The notes under the pieces were generated by a model. That model was given only the letters and a program-made list of their open reading frames with translations. It had not been told where the DNA came from and ran no database searches. Shown piece by piece: positions 42,436 through 50,994 of a stretch of DNA of 64,000 nt (its first letter is position 1; every line of letters begins with the position of its first letter). The DNA lies in the NCBI GenBank assembly GCA_035411585.1, contig DAONTI010000004.1, positions 1 through 64,000 on the forward strand, read 5' to 3'. Origin of the DNA: MWDV01 sp002070715. Its GTDB lineage: Bacteria > Verrucomicrobiota > Verrucomicrobiia > Limisphaerales > MWDV01. The translations under genes were made by a program, and so were the position numbers.

Positions 42436-42663
42436 GTGACGAAGACCATTACCAAAATCGGCAATTCACAAGGCATCATTTTCGACGCGGCGTTGATGGA
42501 GTTGGCGCGTCTGAAACCGGGCGATGAAGTAAACGTGGAAATTCACGAGGGCGGTACGATCACCTTGACGCCGATCCGGCCTCGTATATCGCAGCAGGAG
42601 GTGACGCGGGTCATCAAGGCAACGATGAAGGATTACGCGCGCACAATGAAGAAGCTGGCATGA
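42436..42663 (+). CDS. AbrB/MazE-type antitoxin
   Basis: A 75-residue DNA-binding protein with a swapped-hairpin SpoVT/AbrB fold (TKTITKIGNSQGIIFDAALMELARLKPGDEVNVEIHEGG). The C-terminal basic tail (ATMKDYARTMKKLA) would bind the toxin. GTG start. Its stop region overlaps the Doc start (ATGA), so it is the first gene of a two-gene toxin-antitoxin operon inside the restriction locus. Likely autoregulated. Confidence 0.82.
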   Translation: MTKTITKIGNSQGIIFDAALMELARLKPGDEVNVEIHEGGTITLTPIRPRISQQEVTRVIKATMKDYARTMKKLA

Positions 42664-43064
42664 GCGCAACCGCAGAGAACTGCTTCCATCTGACGGTGCC
42701 GATCGTGCAGGAGATTCATGCCGAAGCCCTGGCCAAGTTCGGCGGCTCGGATGGGGTGCGGGATATGGCTTTGCTGGAGTCGGCGGTGGCGGCGTCGCAG
42801 GCCGGCTATGCCGGGAAGTCTGTTTACGCCGACCTGGCGGAGATGGCGGCGGCCTATCTATTCTACCTTTGCCGAAATCATCCGTTCCTTGACGGCAACA
42901 AGCGTACGGCGCTGGGTGCGTGCCTCGTTTTCTTGCGGTTGAACGGAATCGAGCCAAAGCCGGACGGACCGGAATGGGAGAATTTGACACTGGCTGTCGC
43001 CGCAAGTGAGTTGGACCGCGAACAAACGACCGCACGGTTGCGGAAGCTTCTGCCAAAGACCTGA
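42660..43064 (+). CDS. Doc-family (Fic fold) toxin
   Basis: A 134-residue toxin. The Fic motif is present as HPFLDGNKRTALGA, with an intact active-site His. Doc proteins phosphorylate EF-Tu, others in the family AMPylate; the target here is not known. ATGA overlap with the antitoxin gene upstream and TGATG overlap with hsdM downstream tie its translation to both. Confidence 0.85.
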   Translation: MSATAENCFHLTVPIVQEIHAEALAKFGGSDGVRDMALLESAVAASQAGYAGKSVYADLAEMAAAYLFYLCRNHPFLDGNKRTALGACLVFLRLNGIEPKPDGPEWENLTLAVAASELDREQTTARLRKLLPKT

Positions 43065-44572
43065 TGAGTAACGCTCCACAACTTGTCCAGAAGCTCTGGA
43101 ACTACTGCAACGTCCTGCGGGATGACGGTTTGTCCTACGGTGATTACGTGGAACAACTCACGTTTCTGCTGTTCCTCAAGATGGCGGATGAGCAGTCGCG
43201 CCCGCCGTTCAATAAACCGTCGGCCGTGCCCAAGGAGTTCGCCTGGCCCAGTTTGCTGGCACGCGATGGCGATGAGTTGGAAACCCACTATCGCCATGTG
43301 CTCGAATCGCTTGGTAAACAAAAAGGCATGCTGGGCGTCATCTTCCGCAAGGCGCAGAACAAGATCCAGGACCCGGCCAAACTGCGCCGACTCATCGTGG
43401 ACCTGATTGACAAGGAGCAGTGGTCGAGCTTGTCCGCCGACGTAAAGGGCGACGCTTATGAGGGACTGCTGCAAAAGAACGCCGAGGACGTGAAAGGCGG
43501 CGCCGGGCAGTATTTCACGCCGCGTCCGCTCATCGCCGCCATGGTGGATGCGGTTGCCCCGCAACCGGACCAGACGATTTGTGATCCGGCCTGCGGCACA
43601 GGCGGATTTCTATTGGCGACGCATGATTATCTGGCAAAGCATTATCAGCTCGACCGGGCGCAGAAGAAGAAACTCCGCAACGGCACCTTGTTCGGCATCG
43701 AACTGGTGGACAGTGTCACGCGACTGTGCGCAATGAATCTGTTGCTGCATGGAATCGGGGAAACGGATACAGGCCCGATGCCCTCATCGGGCGGGAAGGA
43801 CGCCGCGTCGGGGGACGCGGCCTACAATTTGCCCGTGGTGACCAAGGATGCGTTGGCCGGGAAGCACGGCGAGTATGAAATCGTGCTGGCCAATCCGCCG
43901 TTCGGCAAAAAGAGCAGTGTCACCATCATCAACGAGGCCGGAGAGCAACAGAAGGAAAGCTTGGTCATCAATCGCGAAGATTTTTGGGCGTCCACCAGCG
44001 ACAAACAACTCAATTTCCTTCAGCATATTTTTACGATCCTCAAGCAGCACGGACGCGCGGCGGTGGTGTTGCCGGGCAACGTGCTCTTCGAGGGCGGTGC
44101 CGGGGAAACGATCCGGCGGGAACTGCTCAAGCAGGCCGACGTGCATACGCTGTTGCGCCTCCCGACCGGTATTTTCTATGCGCAAGGTGTGAAAGCCAAC
44201 GCCCTGTTCTTTGATCGCAAACCGGCGCGGGAACAGCCGTGGACGGAGCGGCTCTGGATTTACGACCTGCGGACGAACAAACATTTCACGCTCAAGGAAA
44301 ACGCCCTGCAACGTGCCGATCTGGAAGATTTCGTGAAGTGCTACAACCCGAAGAATCGCCACGACCGCAAGGAAAGCGAGCGATTCAAGGGTTTCGCCTA
44401 CGACGACCTGCTCAAGCGCGACAAGGTCAATCTCGACATCTTCTGGCTCAAAGATGAAAGCCTCGAAGACAGTGCGAACCTGCCCGCCCCGCACGTTATC
44501 GCTGAGGAGATTGCCGAGGACCTTGAAGCCGCTTTGGCGCAGTTCGCCGAAATTGCCGAAGATTTGAAGTAA
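43064..44572 (+). CDS. hsdM: Type I restriction-modification methylase HsdM
   Basis: A 502-residue N6-adenine DNA methyltransferase of the HsdM type. The helical N-terminal domain (LVQKLWNYCNVLRDDGLSYG, FLLFLKMADEQ) precedes SAM motif I DPACGTGGFLLATHDYL (about 173) and motif IV NPPFGKKS (about 276). Between them, at residues about 236-254, a palindromic element is inserted in frame (TGPMPSSGGKDAASGDAAYN), lengthening a surface loop. It starts in the Doc stop (TGATG). With HsdS it forms the methylase, with HsdR the full restriction complex. Confidence 0.95.
   Translation: MSNAPQLVQKLWNYCNVLRDDGLSYGDYVEQLTFLLFLKMADEQSRPPFNKPSAVPKEFAWPSLLARDGDELETHYRHVLESLGKQKGMLGVIFRKAQNKIQDPAKLRRLIVDLIDKEQWSSLSADVKGDAYEGLLQKNAEDVKGGAGQYFTPRPLIAAMVDAVAPQPDQTICDPACGTGGFLLATHDYLAKHYQLDRAQKKKLRNGTLFGIELVDSVTRLCAMNLLLHGIGETDTGPMPSSGGKDAASGDAAYNLPVVTKDALAGKHGEYEIVLANPPFGKKSSVTIINEAGEQQKESLVINREDFWASTSDKQLNFLQHIFTILKQHGRAAVVLPGNVLFEGGAGETIRRELLKQADVHTLLRLPTGIFYAQGVKANALFFDRKPAREQPWTERLWIYDLRTNKHFTLKENALQRADLEDFVKCYNPKNRHDRKESERFKGFAYDDLLKRDKVNLDIFWLKDESLEDSANLPAPHVIAEEIAEDLEAALAQFAEIAEDLK
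43771..43827. repeat. Coding palindromic element in hsdM
   Basis: A variant AGGCCCGATG-ccct-CATCGGGCGG and B variant GACGCCGCGTC-gggg-GACGCGGCCTAC. Both are diverged in the stems but compensated, and share the reading frame of the RAYT and hsdS copies. Confidence 0.8.
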
Positions 44573-45005
44573 AAGTTGCTAAGCCGTGGGCCGCTTGATT
44601 TTGCCTCCATAAGCTGTGAGGCGCTGATCAGAAGGCGCAATTCGGAGGGACGAAGGGGTGTTTGAAGCCGTAATCCAGCGGCATCGTTTGGCCAACGTCT
44701 GGTTGAGACGTACGAGCCGGTATTTTTTCCATCAACCCAAGCTCGCCAAACGGGACTCGCTTTTTCAAACTGAATCGGCTTGGCAACGGGCGGGTCAAGC
44801 TGGCGACGCCGGCAAAGGGCCGGGCCTCCCTGCCCGAATGCGGCTGACCTCGAAGTCGGAATGGACGCGGAAGGATTGAGATCCGCACCAGACACACCGG
44901 CTCGCGGGTGGAACAAAAACGGGGACCGGTTCGCGAGCGGATGCGGAAACGCCCCCGGCGGAAGGGAAGATCATTTTTCCATTGAAAAACTTTGCACAAG
45001 TCCTA
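44573..45005. other. Gene-free region after hsdM
   Basis: No supported gene. A 73-residue frame at 44658-44879 is Arg-rich and without start signals. No palindromic element of the hsd type is found, so the remodelled region ends at hsdM. Confidence 0.4.
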
Positions 45006-45033
45006 TTGAAATCTGGGTGGCAATTCCTATAGT
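45006..45033 (+). promoter_or_regulatory. Putative promoter of speA
   Basis: TTGAAA, 16 bases, TATAGT, ending 22 bases before the speA ATG. No ribosome binding site is seen. Confidence 0.45.
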
Positions 45034-45055
45034 TGCGCCCGATTAAATCGCAGCC

Positions 45056-47014
45056 ATGAGCAACCCGACCGAGCCGACCCAGCCGTGGAGTATCACCGCG
45101 GCGCGCAACCTCTATAATATTCACCGCTGGGGAGCGGGTTATTTTGATATTAACGAGGAGGGACATGTCATCGCCAAACCGCTCCAGGAGGCGGGCGATG
45201 TCGTGGACCTGACCGATGTGGTGGAGGAAGCGCGCGGGCGCGGATTGAAGTTTCCTGTGCTGATCCGGTTTCAAGATATTTTGCGCCACCGGGTGGAGGC
45301 TTTGAATCAGGCGTTCCGCAATTCCATCGCGGAATACGACTACCAGGGACGCTACCGCGGCGTGTTTCCCATTAAGGTGAATCAACTGCGCGAGGTGGTG
45401 GAAGAAATCCTGGACGCCGGCAAGCCGTTCGATTTTGGCCTGGAGGTGGGCAGCAAACCGGAATTGTTCGCCGGGTTGGCGCTTCAGAAGGAAATGGGCA
45501 GCCTGATCATCTGCAACGGCTACAAGGACCCGAGCTTCATCAAGATGGCGTTGTTGGGGAACAAGCTGGGCAAACAGGTCATCATGGTGGTGGAGAAACT
45601 CGAGGAATTGCGGCAGATCATCGCCATCTCCAAACAACTGGGCGTGCAGCCGCAAATCGGGCTGCGGGTGCGGTTGCTGGCCAAGGGCGCGGGCCGGTGG
45701 GCCGAGAGCGGCGGTGAGAACGCCAAGTTCGGTCTGAGCACGGTGGAAATCCTGGCCGCCTGCAATCTGTTGCAGGCCGAAAATTTAAGCCACTGTTGCA
45801 AACTGCTGCATTTCCACATCGGGTCCCAAGTGCCCGACATTCTGACGATCAAGAAGGCGGTGCAGGAAGCGGCACGTTTTTACGCGAAGCTGTGGAAAAT
45901 GGGTTTGGCGGTGGAATATCTCGACGTGGGCGGGGGATTGGGCGTGGATTACGACGGCAGCCGGTCCGCTTTCGACAGCTCAACCAACTATACGCTCCAA
46001 GAATACACCAACGACATCGTTTATTACGTCGCCGATGTCTGCAACATGGAAGAAGTGCCGCATCCCCATCTGATCAGCGAAAGCGGGCGGGCGTTGGTGG
46101 CGCATCATAGCGTGCTCGTCGTCGAAGTCGTCGGGGCCATTGAAAAATCCCCTCCCGAGGCCCGGTTCGAATACAACGACAGCGAACACCGGCTCGTCCG
46201 GGAGTTGCTCGGCATTCGCAACGGCCTCGCCAAGCTCAACAAGCTGGAGGCCTACCACGATGCCGTCGAACGCCGGGATGACGCCCAAAACATGTTCACC
46301 CTGGGCGTGTTGAGTCTGCCGGACAAAGCCAAGATCGAGAGTCTTTACTGGGAAATCGGTCGCGCGGTGGTGGCCAGCTATCGTAACCAGACGTATGTGC
46401 CGGAGGAAATCCGCAAGTTGGAGGATAGCCTGGGCGACCAGTATCTTTGCAATTTTTCCGTCTTCCAATCCTTGCTGGATCATTGGGCGCTGGGACATCT
46501 CTTTCCCATCATGCCCATCAGCCGTTTGAACGAAGAACCCCGGCACGAAGCCACGTTGGTGGACATCACCTGCGATTCCGACGGCCAGATCAACAAGTTC
46601 ATTGATCTGCGGGACGTGCGCGACACGCTGGCCCTGCACGCGGTGCCCTGGCGCAACGGGAACGGCAACGGCATCCCGCCCCCTACGGAACCATACTACC
46701 TCGGCTTTTTTCTGATGGGCGCCTACCAAGACATCATGGGCGACCTGCACAATCTCTTCGGGCGCGTCAACGAAGTCCATGTCTTCCTCGATCCCGACGA
46801 GCCGGCGGGCTACTACATTGAGGAAATCATTGAAGGCACCACCATCGTCCAAGCGCTGGCTTCCGTGCAGTATGACGAAAACGAACTCAAGCGGCAGATG
46901 AAAGCGCAGGTGGACGAGGCCATTAAATCCGACCGGATGAAACCCTCCGAGGCGATGCGGCTGCTGGATGATTACGAGCGCGGATTGCGGGAATACACCT
47001 ACCTCTCCTTCTAG
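45056..47014 (+). CDS. speA: Biosynthetic arginine decarboxylase SpeA
   Basis: This 652-residue PLP enzyme converts arginine to agmatine, the first step of polyamine synthesis. The PLP lysine is in GVFPIKVNQLREVVEE (about residue 106). Further marks are FDFGLEVGSKPELFAGLA, YLDVGGGLGVDYDGS, ISESGRALVAHHSVLV and a full C-terminal region through ADEPAGYYIEE-like sequence (DPDEPAGYYIEEIIEG). Length matches SpeA. Confidence 0.95.
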   Translation: MSNPTEPTQPWSITAARNLYNIHRWGAGYFDINEEGHVIAKPLQEAGDVVDLTDVVEEARGRGLKFPVLIRFQDILRHRVEALNQAFRNSIAEYDYQGRYRGVFPIKVNQLREVVEEILDAGKPFDFGLEVGSKPELFAGLALQKEMGSLIICNGYKDPSFIKMALLGNKLGKQVIMVVEKLEELRQIIAISKQLGVQPQIGLRVRLLAKGAGRWAESGGENAKFGLSTVEILAACNLLQAENLSHCCKLLHFHIGSQVPDILTIKKAVQEAARFYAKLWKMGLAVEYLDVGGGLGVDYDGSRSAFDSSTNYTLQEYTNDIVYYVADVCNMEEVPHPHLISESGRALVAHHSVLVVEVVGAIEKSPPEARFEYNDSEHRLVRELLGIRNGLAKLNKLEAYHDAVERRDDAQNMFTLGVLSLPDKAKIESLYWEIGRAVVASYRNQTYVPEEIRKLEDSLGDQYLCNFSVFQSLLDHWALGHLFPIMPISRLNEEPRHEATLVDITCDSDGQINKFIDLRDVRDTLALHAVPWRNGNGNGIPPPTEPYYLGFFLMGAYQDIMGDLHNLFGRVNEVHVFLDPDEPAGYYIEEIIEGTTIVQALASVQYDENELKRQMKAQVDEAIKSDRMKPSEAMRLLDDYERGLREYTYLSF

Positions 47015-47130
47015 CCCGCGCCGTAGAGGATTCATGCAACCCCGCCTTCGCCACTCCCAGCAATCCGGCGGCTGGTCCCACGCCCGCGGTTTCCGGCGGC
47101 AGCACCAGCCACGGCGGATTGCCCTTCGTC

Positions 47131-47814
47131 ATGCCTGAGCCGACGCCCAACGCCGCCCTGTTGCGGTCCTTGGGACGCTTGGTGCGCGGGCTGTCGGCCC
47201 TGTTTTGGGGGTTGCCGCTGGCGTTGGTGGTGTGCGTGCAAACGGCCAAGACCGATTGGCTGCAGCCCTTCGGCTTGGCGCCCGCGGTGGTCGCCACCGG
47301 CTTGCTGCTTTTTGGCTTGAGCCAGATGAGCGCGTTTCAACGGCAGGAACGCATCTGGCAACGGGCGCTGGACGGGGCGCGCTTGCTGGCGCTCGTCAAT
47401 CTGGGGCTCAGCCCGTTTCTCTACTGGTGGAACAAACTGCCGTTCCACCCTCTCTTCAGCATGATGGCGATGATCCTGGCCTTTGGCGCGTTGATCTTCC
47501 TCAGCCAGCTCAATCTGGTCCTGCTCCGATTGAGCGCCATGTTGCCGGACGAAACCTTGCGGCAAGAAGCACGCCAGTTCACGCCGCTCAACCGCGGCCT
47601 GCTTCTGGTGGCGTTGCTGGGCGCTGTGGGGCAGCTTTTCCTGCAACGCCTGGCGCCGTACACCTTGCTGGCCGGCAAAGCGCTTCTGTGGCTGGATCGC
47701 GTCGGTCTGGTCTTGCTTGTTCTGCTCGTGTTACTCCCGCTGGCCATGACCATGGCGCTGCTCTGGAAAACCAAGGAAGTGATTCTAGACAGTGTCTTCG
47801 GCGGGAACGATTGA
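47131..47814 (+). CDS. Multi-pass membrane protein, unknown function
   Basis: A 227-residue protein with about five hydrophobic helices: LFWGLPLALVVCVQ, VVATGLLLFGL, MMAMILAFGALIFLSQLNLVLL, LLLVALLGAVGQLFL and VLLVLLVLLPLAMTMALL. No transport or catalytic motif is recognised. The ATG at 47131 is preferred to a TTG 12 bases upstream. It converges with the FmdB gene. Confidence 0.6.
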   Translation: MPEPTPNAALLRSLGRLVRGLSALFWGLPLALVVCVQTAKTDWLQPFGLAPAVVATGLLLFGLSQMSAFQRQERIWQRALDGARLLALVNLGLSPFLYWWNKLPFHPLFSMMAMILAFGALIFLSQLNLVLLRLSAMLPDETLRQEARQFTPLNRGLLLVALLGAVGQLFLQRLAPYTLLAGKALLWLDRVGLVLLVLLVLLPLAMTMALLWKTKEVILDSVFGGND

Positions 47815-47841
47815 GCGCCGCAAAGTGGCCGGGCGTGCTGC

Positions 47842-48087
47842 CTATTGCCGTTCGTACTCTCCTTTGCCGAGTTTTTTGTACACGGTGAACCCGGCCTTTT
47901 TAGCATCGGTAACGGAAAGCGGTTTAAGTTTCGTCGGCGTGCTGAAAGCGGAGATGACCTTGCGCACGGGCCGCTTGCACGCCGGGCAGTGCGTAAGGGG
48001 CTTGGCGCGCAACGGCCGCACCAAGGTGAACCGCCCCCCGCACGCGGCGCAGTCGCCTTCGCAAAGTTCATATTCGTAAATGGGCAT
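47842..48087 (-). CDS. FmdB-family zinc-ribbon protein
   Basis: An 81-residue protein. MPIYEYELCEGDCAACGG...THCPACKRPV supplies the CxxC pairs of an FmdB-type zinc ribbon, here with an extra Cys in the first loop. These small regulators are common and their targets are unknown. A second FmdB-type gene lies at 60426-60656. Confidence 0.75.
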   Translation of the reverse strand: MPIYEYELCEGDCAACGGRFTLVRPLRAKPLTHCPACKRPVRKVISAFSTPTKLKPLSVTDAKKAGFTVYKKLGKGEYERQ

Positions 48088-48244
48088 GAGATAATTGGCG
48101 CTTCAAAAACCCGCGTCCGGTTGGGTCCCCGTCCCATTCATGCTCGATGGCCAATGCAACTCCGACCGGGCAACGGACCTCTTTTTTCGCAACGGCCACG
48201 CCAGGCGCGATACCCGGCTTATTCCATCGCGCGCCGGCGAAATC

Positions 48245-49033
48245 TTATTTCTTCTCGTCCACCGCCTTCTTGATGAAAGGACTGAACAAATCAATCGGCA
48301 CGGGCAGGAACGTGGTGGTGTTGTGCTCGCTGGAAATCTCGCGCATGGTTTGCAGGAAGCGCAATTGCAGGGCGATCGGTTGCTCGGCAATCATCGTGGC
48401 CGCTTGCACCATTTTTTCCGCCGCTTGGAATTCGCCCTCGGCATTGACAATTTTCGCCCGGCGTTCGCGCTCGGCTTCCGCCTGTTTGGCCATGGCCCGC
48501 TTCATCCCGTCCGGCAAGGAGACGTCCTTGACTTCGACCGCTGTGACTTTGATGCCCCACGGATCGGTCTGCCGGTCAATGATCTCCTGCAAGTGGAGAT
48601 TGATTTTGTCGCGGTGCGCCAGCAGCTCGTCCAATTCGGCCTGCCCCAGCACGCTGCGCAAGGTCGTCTGCGCGATCAGCGACGTGGCCTTCCAAAAATT
48701 CTCCACTTTGATGACGGCGGCTGTCGCGTCCACCACACGGAAATACACGACGGCGTCCACGAACACCGGCACATTGTCCCGCGTCATGACCTCCTGTTTG
48801 GCAACGTCAATGGTCACCACCCGCAGATCCATCTTCACCATCTTGTCAATGAACGGCCAGAGGAAGATCAGGCCCGGGCCTTTGGCGCCGATCAGTTTGC
48901 CGAGCCGGAAGATAACCCCGCGCTCGTATTCGCGAAGCACGCGAATCATCTGGGGCAAAATAACCGCCGCACCCAGGACAAGGAAAAAGACCCACGGTCC
49001 CAGTTTCATCATTGAAAGAATCAGTTGTTCCAT
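48245..49033 (-). CDS. Stomatin/slipin-like SPFH protein
   Basis: A 262-residue membrane-scaffold protein with one N-terminal helix (GPWVFFLVLGAAVILPQMI) and a band-7 domain (YERGVIFRLGKLIGAKGPGLIFLWPFID, VDAVVYFRVVDATAAVIKVENF, LRSVLGQAELDELLAHRDKIN, GIKVTAVEVKDVSLPDGMKRAMAKQAEAERERRA). It lies downstream of an NfeD-type protease gene on the same strand. The stomatin-NfeD pair is a conserved membrane quality-control operon in many bacteria. Confidence 0.9.
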   Translation of the reverse strand: MEQLILSMMKLGPWVFFLVLGAAVILPQMIRVLREYERGVIFRLGKLIGAKGPGLIFLWPFIDKMVKMDLRVVTIDVAKQEVMTRDNVPVFVDAVVYFRVVDATAAVIKVENFWKATSLIAQTTLRSVLGQAELDELLAHRDKINLHLQEIIDRQTDPWGIKVTAVEVKDVSLPDGMKRAMAKQAEAERERRAKIVNAEGEFQAAEKMVQAATMIAEQPIALQLRFLQTMREISSEHNTTTFLPVPIDLFSPFIKKAVDEKK

Positions 49034-49109
49034 AATGTTGTGTGGTTGTTGGGTTGAAACCCCGGACAACGGGCTTGTTGCTCCAAGGCAACGCGCCGCC
49101 GCCGAGACT

Positions 49110-50390
49110 TCACCCGGGTTTTGGTTTTACGGTTAAAGTCAATCCCCGCACTGCCAGAATCTCCACCGGTTGACCGGCCGCTACCGGCGTTTCACTCACG
49201 GCATTCCAGTATTCTCCCTCGATAAACACCTTGCCGCCCTGCGCGTCAATCGGAGTCACCGCCGGGACGACCTGCCCCAACAGCGTTTCACGGCCCACTT
49301 GGACTGGCAGTAATTGCGCCCGCAGCCCCGCGCCTACCACGAACACGAAGAAGGCCGTGGTCAGCACCACGCCGGGAACAATGAAGGTCAGCGACAGTTG
49401 GAATCCCGGCTCGGCTTTGTTAAACAACATCAGCGCGCCCAGGAAAAACGACGCAATGCCACCGGCGGTCAACACCCCGTGGGTAGGCGCAAACACGTCG
49501 GCAATAAACAAGGCAATGGCCAGCCCAATGAGGGCGAGCCCGGCGATATTGATTGGTAAAATGGCGGACATGTAGAGGACCAAAACCAGGGCGATGGCCC
49601 CCACCACCCCCGGAAAAATCGCGCCGGGATTGCTTAATTCGCCAATGATGCCGTAAATCGCAATCAGCATCAGGATAAACATCACCTCCGGCCGCCAGAG
49701 CCGTTGGAATACTTTCTCGCGCATCACCATGGAGATTTCCGATACTGTCGCGCCCGCCGTTTGCAAGTGATGTTCACCCAGAGTGCGGCCGTCCAGTTGT
49801 TCCAAGAGGTCGGGTACATCCTTGGCAACCAGATCAATCACGTTTAATTCGAGGGCCTTTTCCGACGTGATGGACGCGCTTTCCCGGACGGCGGTTTCGG
49901 CCCATTCCGCGTTGCGACCATGTTTTTCGGCGATATTACGGACGAAACTCGCCAAGTCGTTTTGGGCTTTGGCCCGCATCACGTCGTTGGTGGATTCGCC
50001 AACCCCCAACCCCAGAGCAACCGGATGCGCCGCCCCGATGCGCGTATTCGGTGCCATCGCCGCCACATCCGCCGCCAGCGTGATAAAGGTCCCGGCGCTT
50101 GTCGCACTGGCACCTGACGGCGCCACATACACGACGATGGGCACGCGGGAGGCGTAGAACGACTGCACAATGTCTTCGGTGGAACTGACCAATCCCCCTG
50201 GCGTATTGAGTTGCAGCAATAGGCAGGCATCTTTCCGGTCGGCGGCGACGTCGATGGCGCGGGCAATGTAGGTTGCCGTAGCCGGACCAATCGCCCCATG
50301 AACACGGATCAGCCCCACATTAGCGGCGGTGGCGCCGGCGTGTGAAACCAGCAACCAAACCCCAGCAAGAATGAGTGGACCATATTTCAT
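49110..50390 (-). CDS. NfeD-family membrane serine protease
   Basis: A 426-residue protein. The signal segment LILAGVWLLVSHAGATA precedes a ClpP-like exported domain (LLLQLNTPGGLVSS, catalytic Ser in VAPSGASATSAGTFI, APNTRIGAAHPV). The middle has four or so membrane helices (VMFILMLIAIYGIIGEL, GAIALVLVLYMSAIL, LIGLAIALFIADVF, FIVPGVVLTTAFFVFVV). The end is an NfeD OB-like domain (GGKVFIEGEYWNAVS). This is the long stomatin-operon-partner form, which cleaves stomatin C-termini in archaea. Paired with the stomatin-like gene downstream. Confidence 0.9.
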   Translation of the reverse strand: MKYGPLILAGVWLLVSHAGATAANVGLIRVHGAIGPATATYIARAIDVAADRKDACLLLQLNTPGGLVSSTEDIVQSFYASRVPIVVYVAPSGASATSAGTFITLAADVAAMAPNTRIGAAHPVALGLGVGESTNDVMRAKAQNDLASFVRNIAEKHGRNAEWAETAVRESASITSEKALELNVIDLVAKDVPDLLEQLDGRTLGEHHLQTAGATVSEISMVMREKVFQRLWRPEVMFILMLIAIYGIIGELSNPGAIFPGVVGAIALVLVLYMSAILPINIAGLALIGLAIALFIADVFAPTHGVLTAGGIASFFLGALMLFNKAEPGFQLSLTFIVPGVVLTTAFFVFVVGAGLRAQLLPVQVGRETLLGQVVPAVTPIDAQGGKVFIEGEYWNAVSETPVAAGQPVEILAVRGLTLTVKPKPG

Positions 50391-50994
50391 CTTCTGCCTG
50401 CCTGCCGCAATGATAACCAGCCCTTCGCTCCTGTGCAATGGTTATCCTTTTCAAGCGTTCAAACCAAACGGGCTTCCCAATGATAATCAATGCACTGAAA
50501 TGGTGGGAGTGCGGTAAGCAATGCCATCTTGAAGTCGCAAGCTGTGGGTAAGACCGGTGTAGATATCGCATGATCAATTCCGCCAAATTACTTTCCCAAC
50601 CCATATATCAATCCGCGTTCGGCAAAGGAAAATTGGAATGCGAAAATTTACGGAACTATGTGGACGTACGCCGCAAATTTTCAGGATAAACCTATGTTTC
50701 GACGGTAAAATTTGTGATTTTAAGATAACGATATGTAGTTTATCTCTAACGATAGAGATATGAATATCTCTCACAATTGGGTTATTTTTATATCCATATA
50801 AATTGATTAATTCTATAGTAGATTTTTAAGATTGGCCTACGATTGGCCATTCCATTGAAAAATACTCGCAAGCGTTCCCTGACTAAATTACCTTTCTCTG
50901 CTTATTGAATTGCGAACGTCTTATTTGAAATTCGTTAAAAAGTATTTACGATAAATCATAAGTAATACAACGATTAGTGTTCTAATCAATTTGA
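50391..50994. other. AT-rich gene-free region upstream of mnmG (possible origin region)
   Basis: 604 bases without a supported gene, much more AT-rich than the surroundings, next to mnmG (gidA), a frequent oriC neighbour. DnaA-box-like 9-mers occur: TTATCCTTT (50442-50450, plus), TTACCCACA (50543-50551, minus) and TTATCCTGA (50681-50689, minus). None is a perfect TTATCCACA, so the evidence is suggestive only. A promoter-like pair TTGAAA (50925) and TACGAT (50947) with 16 bases between could serve mnmG. Confidence 0.4.
50741..50771. repeat. Two mutually exclusive hairpins sharing an arm
   Basis: TATCTCTA-acga-TAGAGATA (50741-50760) and AGAGATAT-ga-ATATCTCT (50754-50771) share the middle arm, so only one can form at a time, in RNA or as DNA cruciform. 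Confidence 0.6.

Noticed and set aside
44658..44879. 73-residue frame between hsdM and speA
   Set aside because: Arg-rich, no start signal, no similarity in style to any gene; treated as non-coding.
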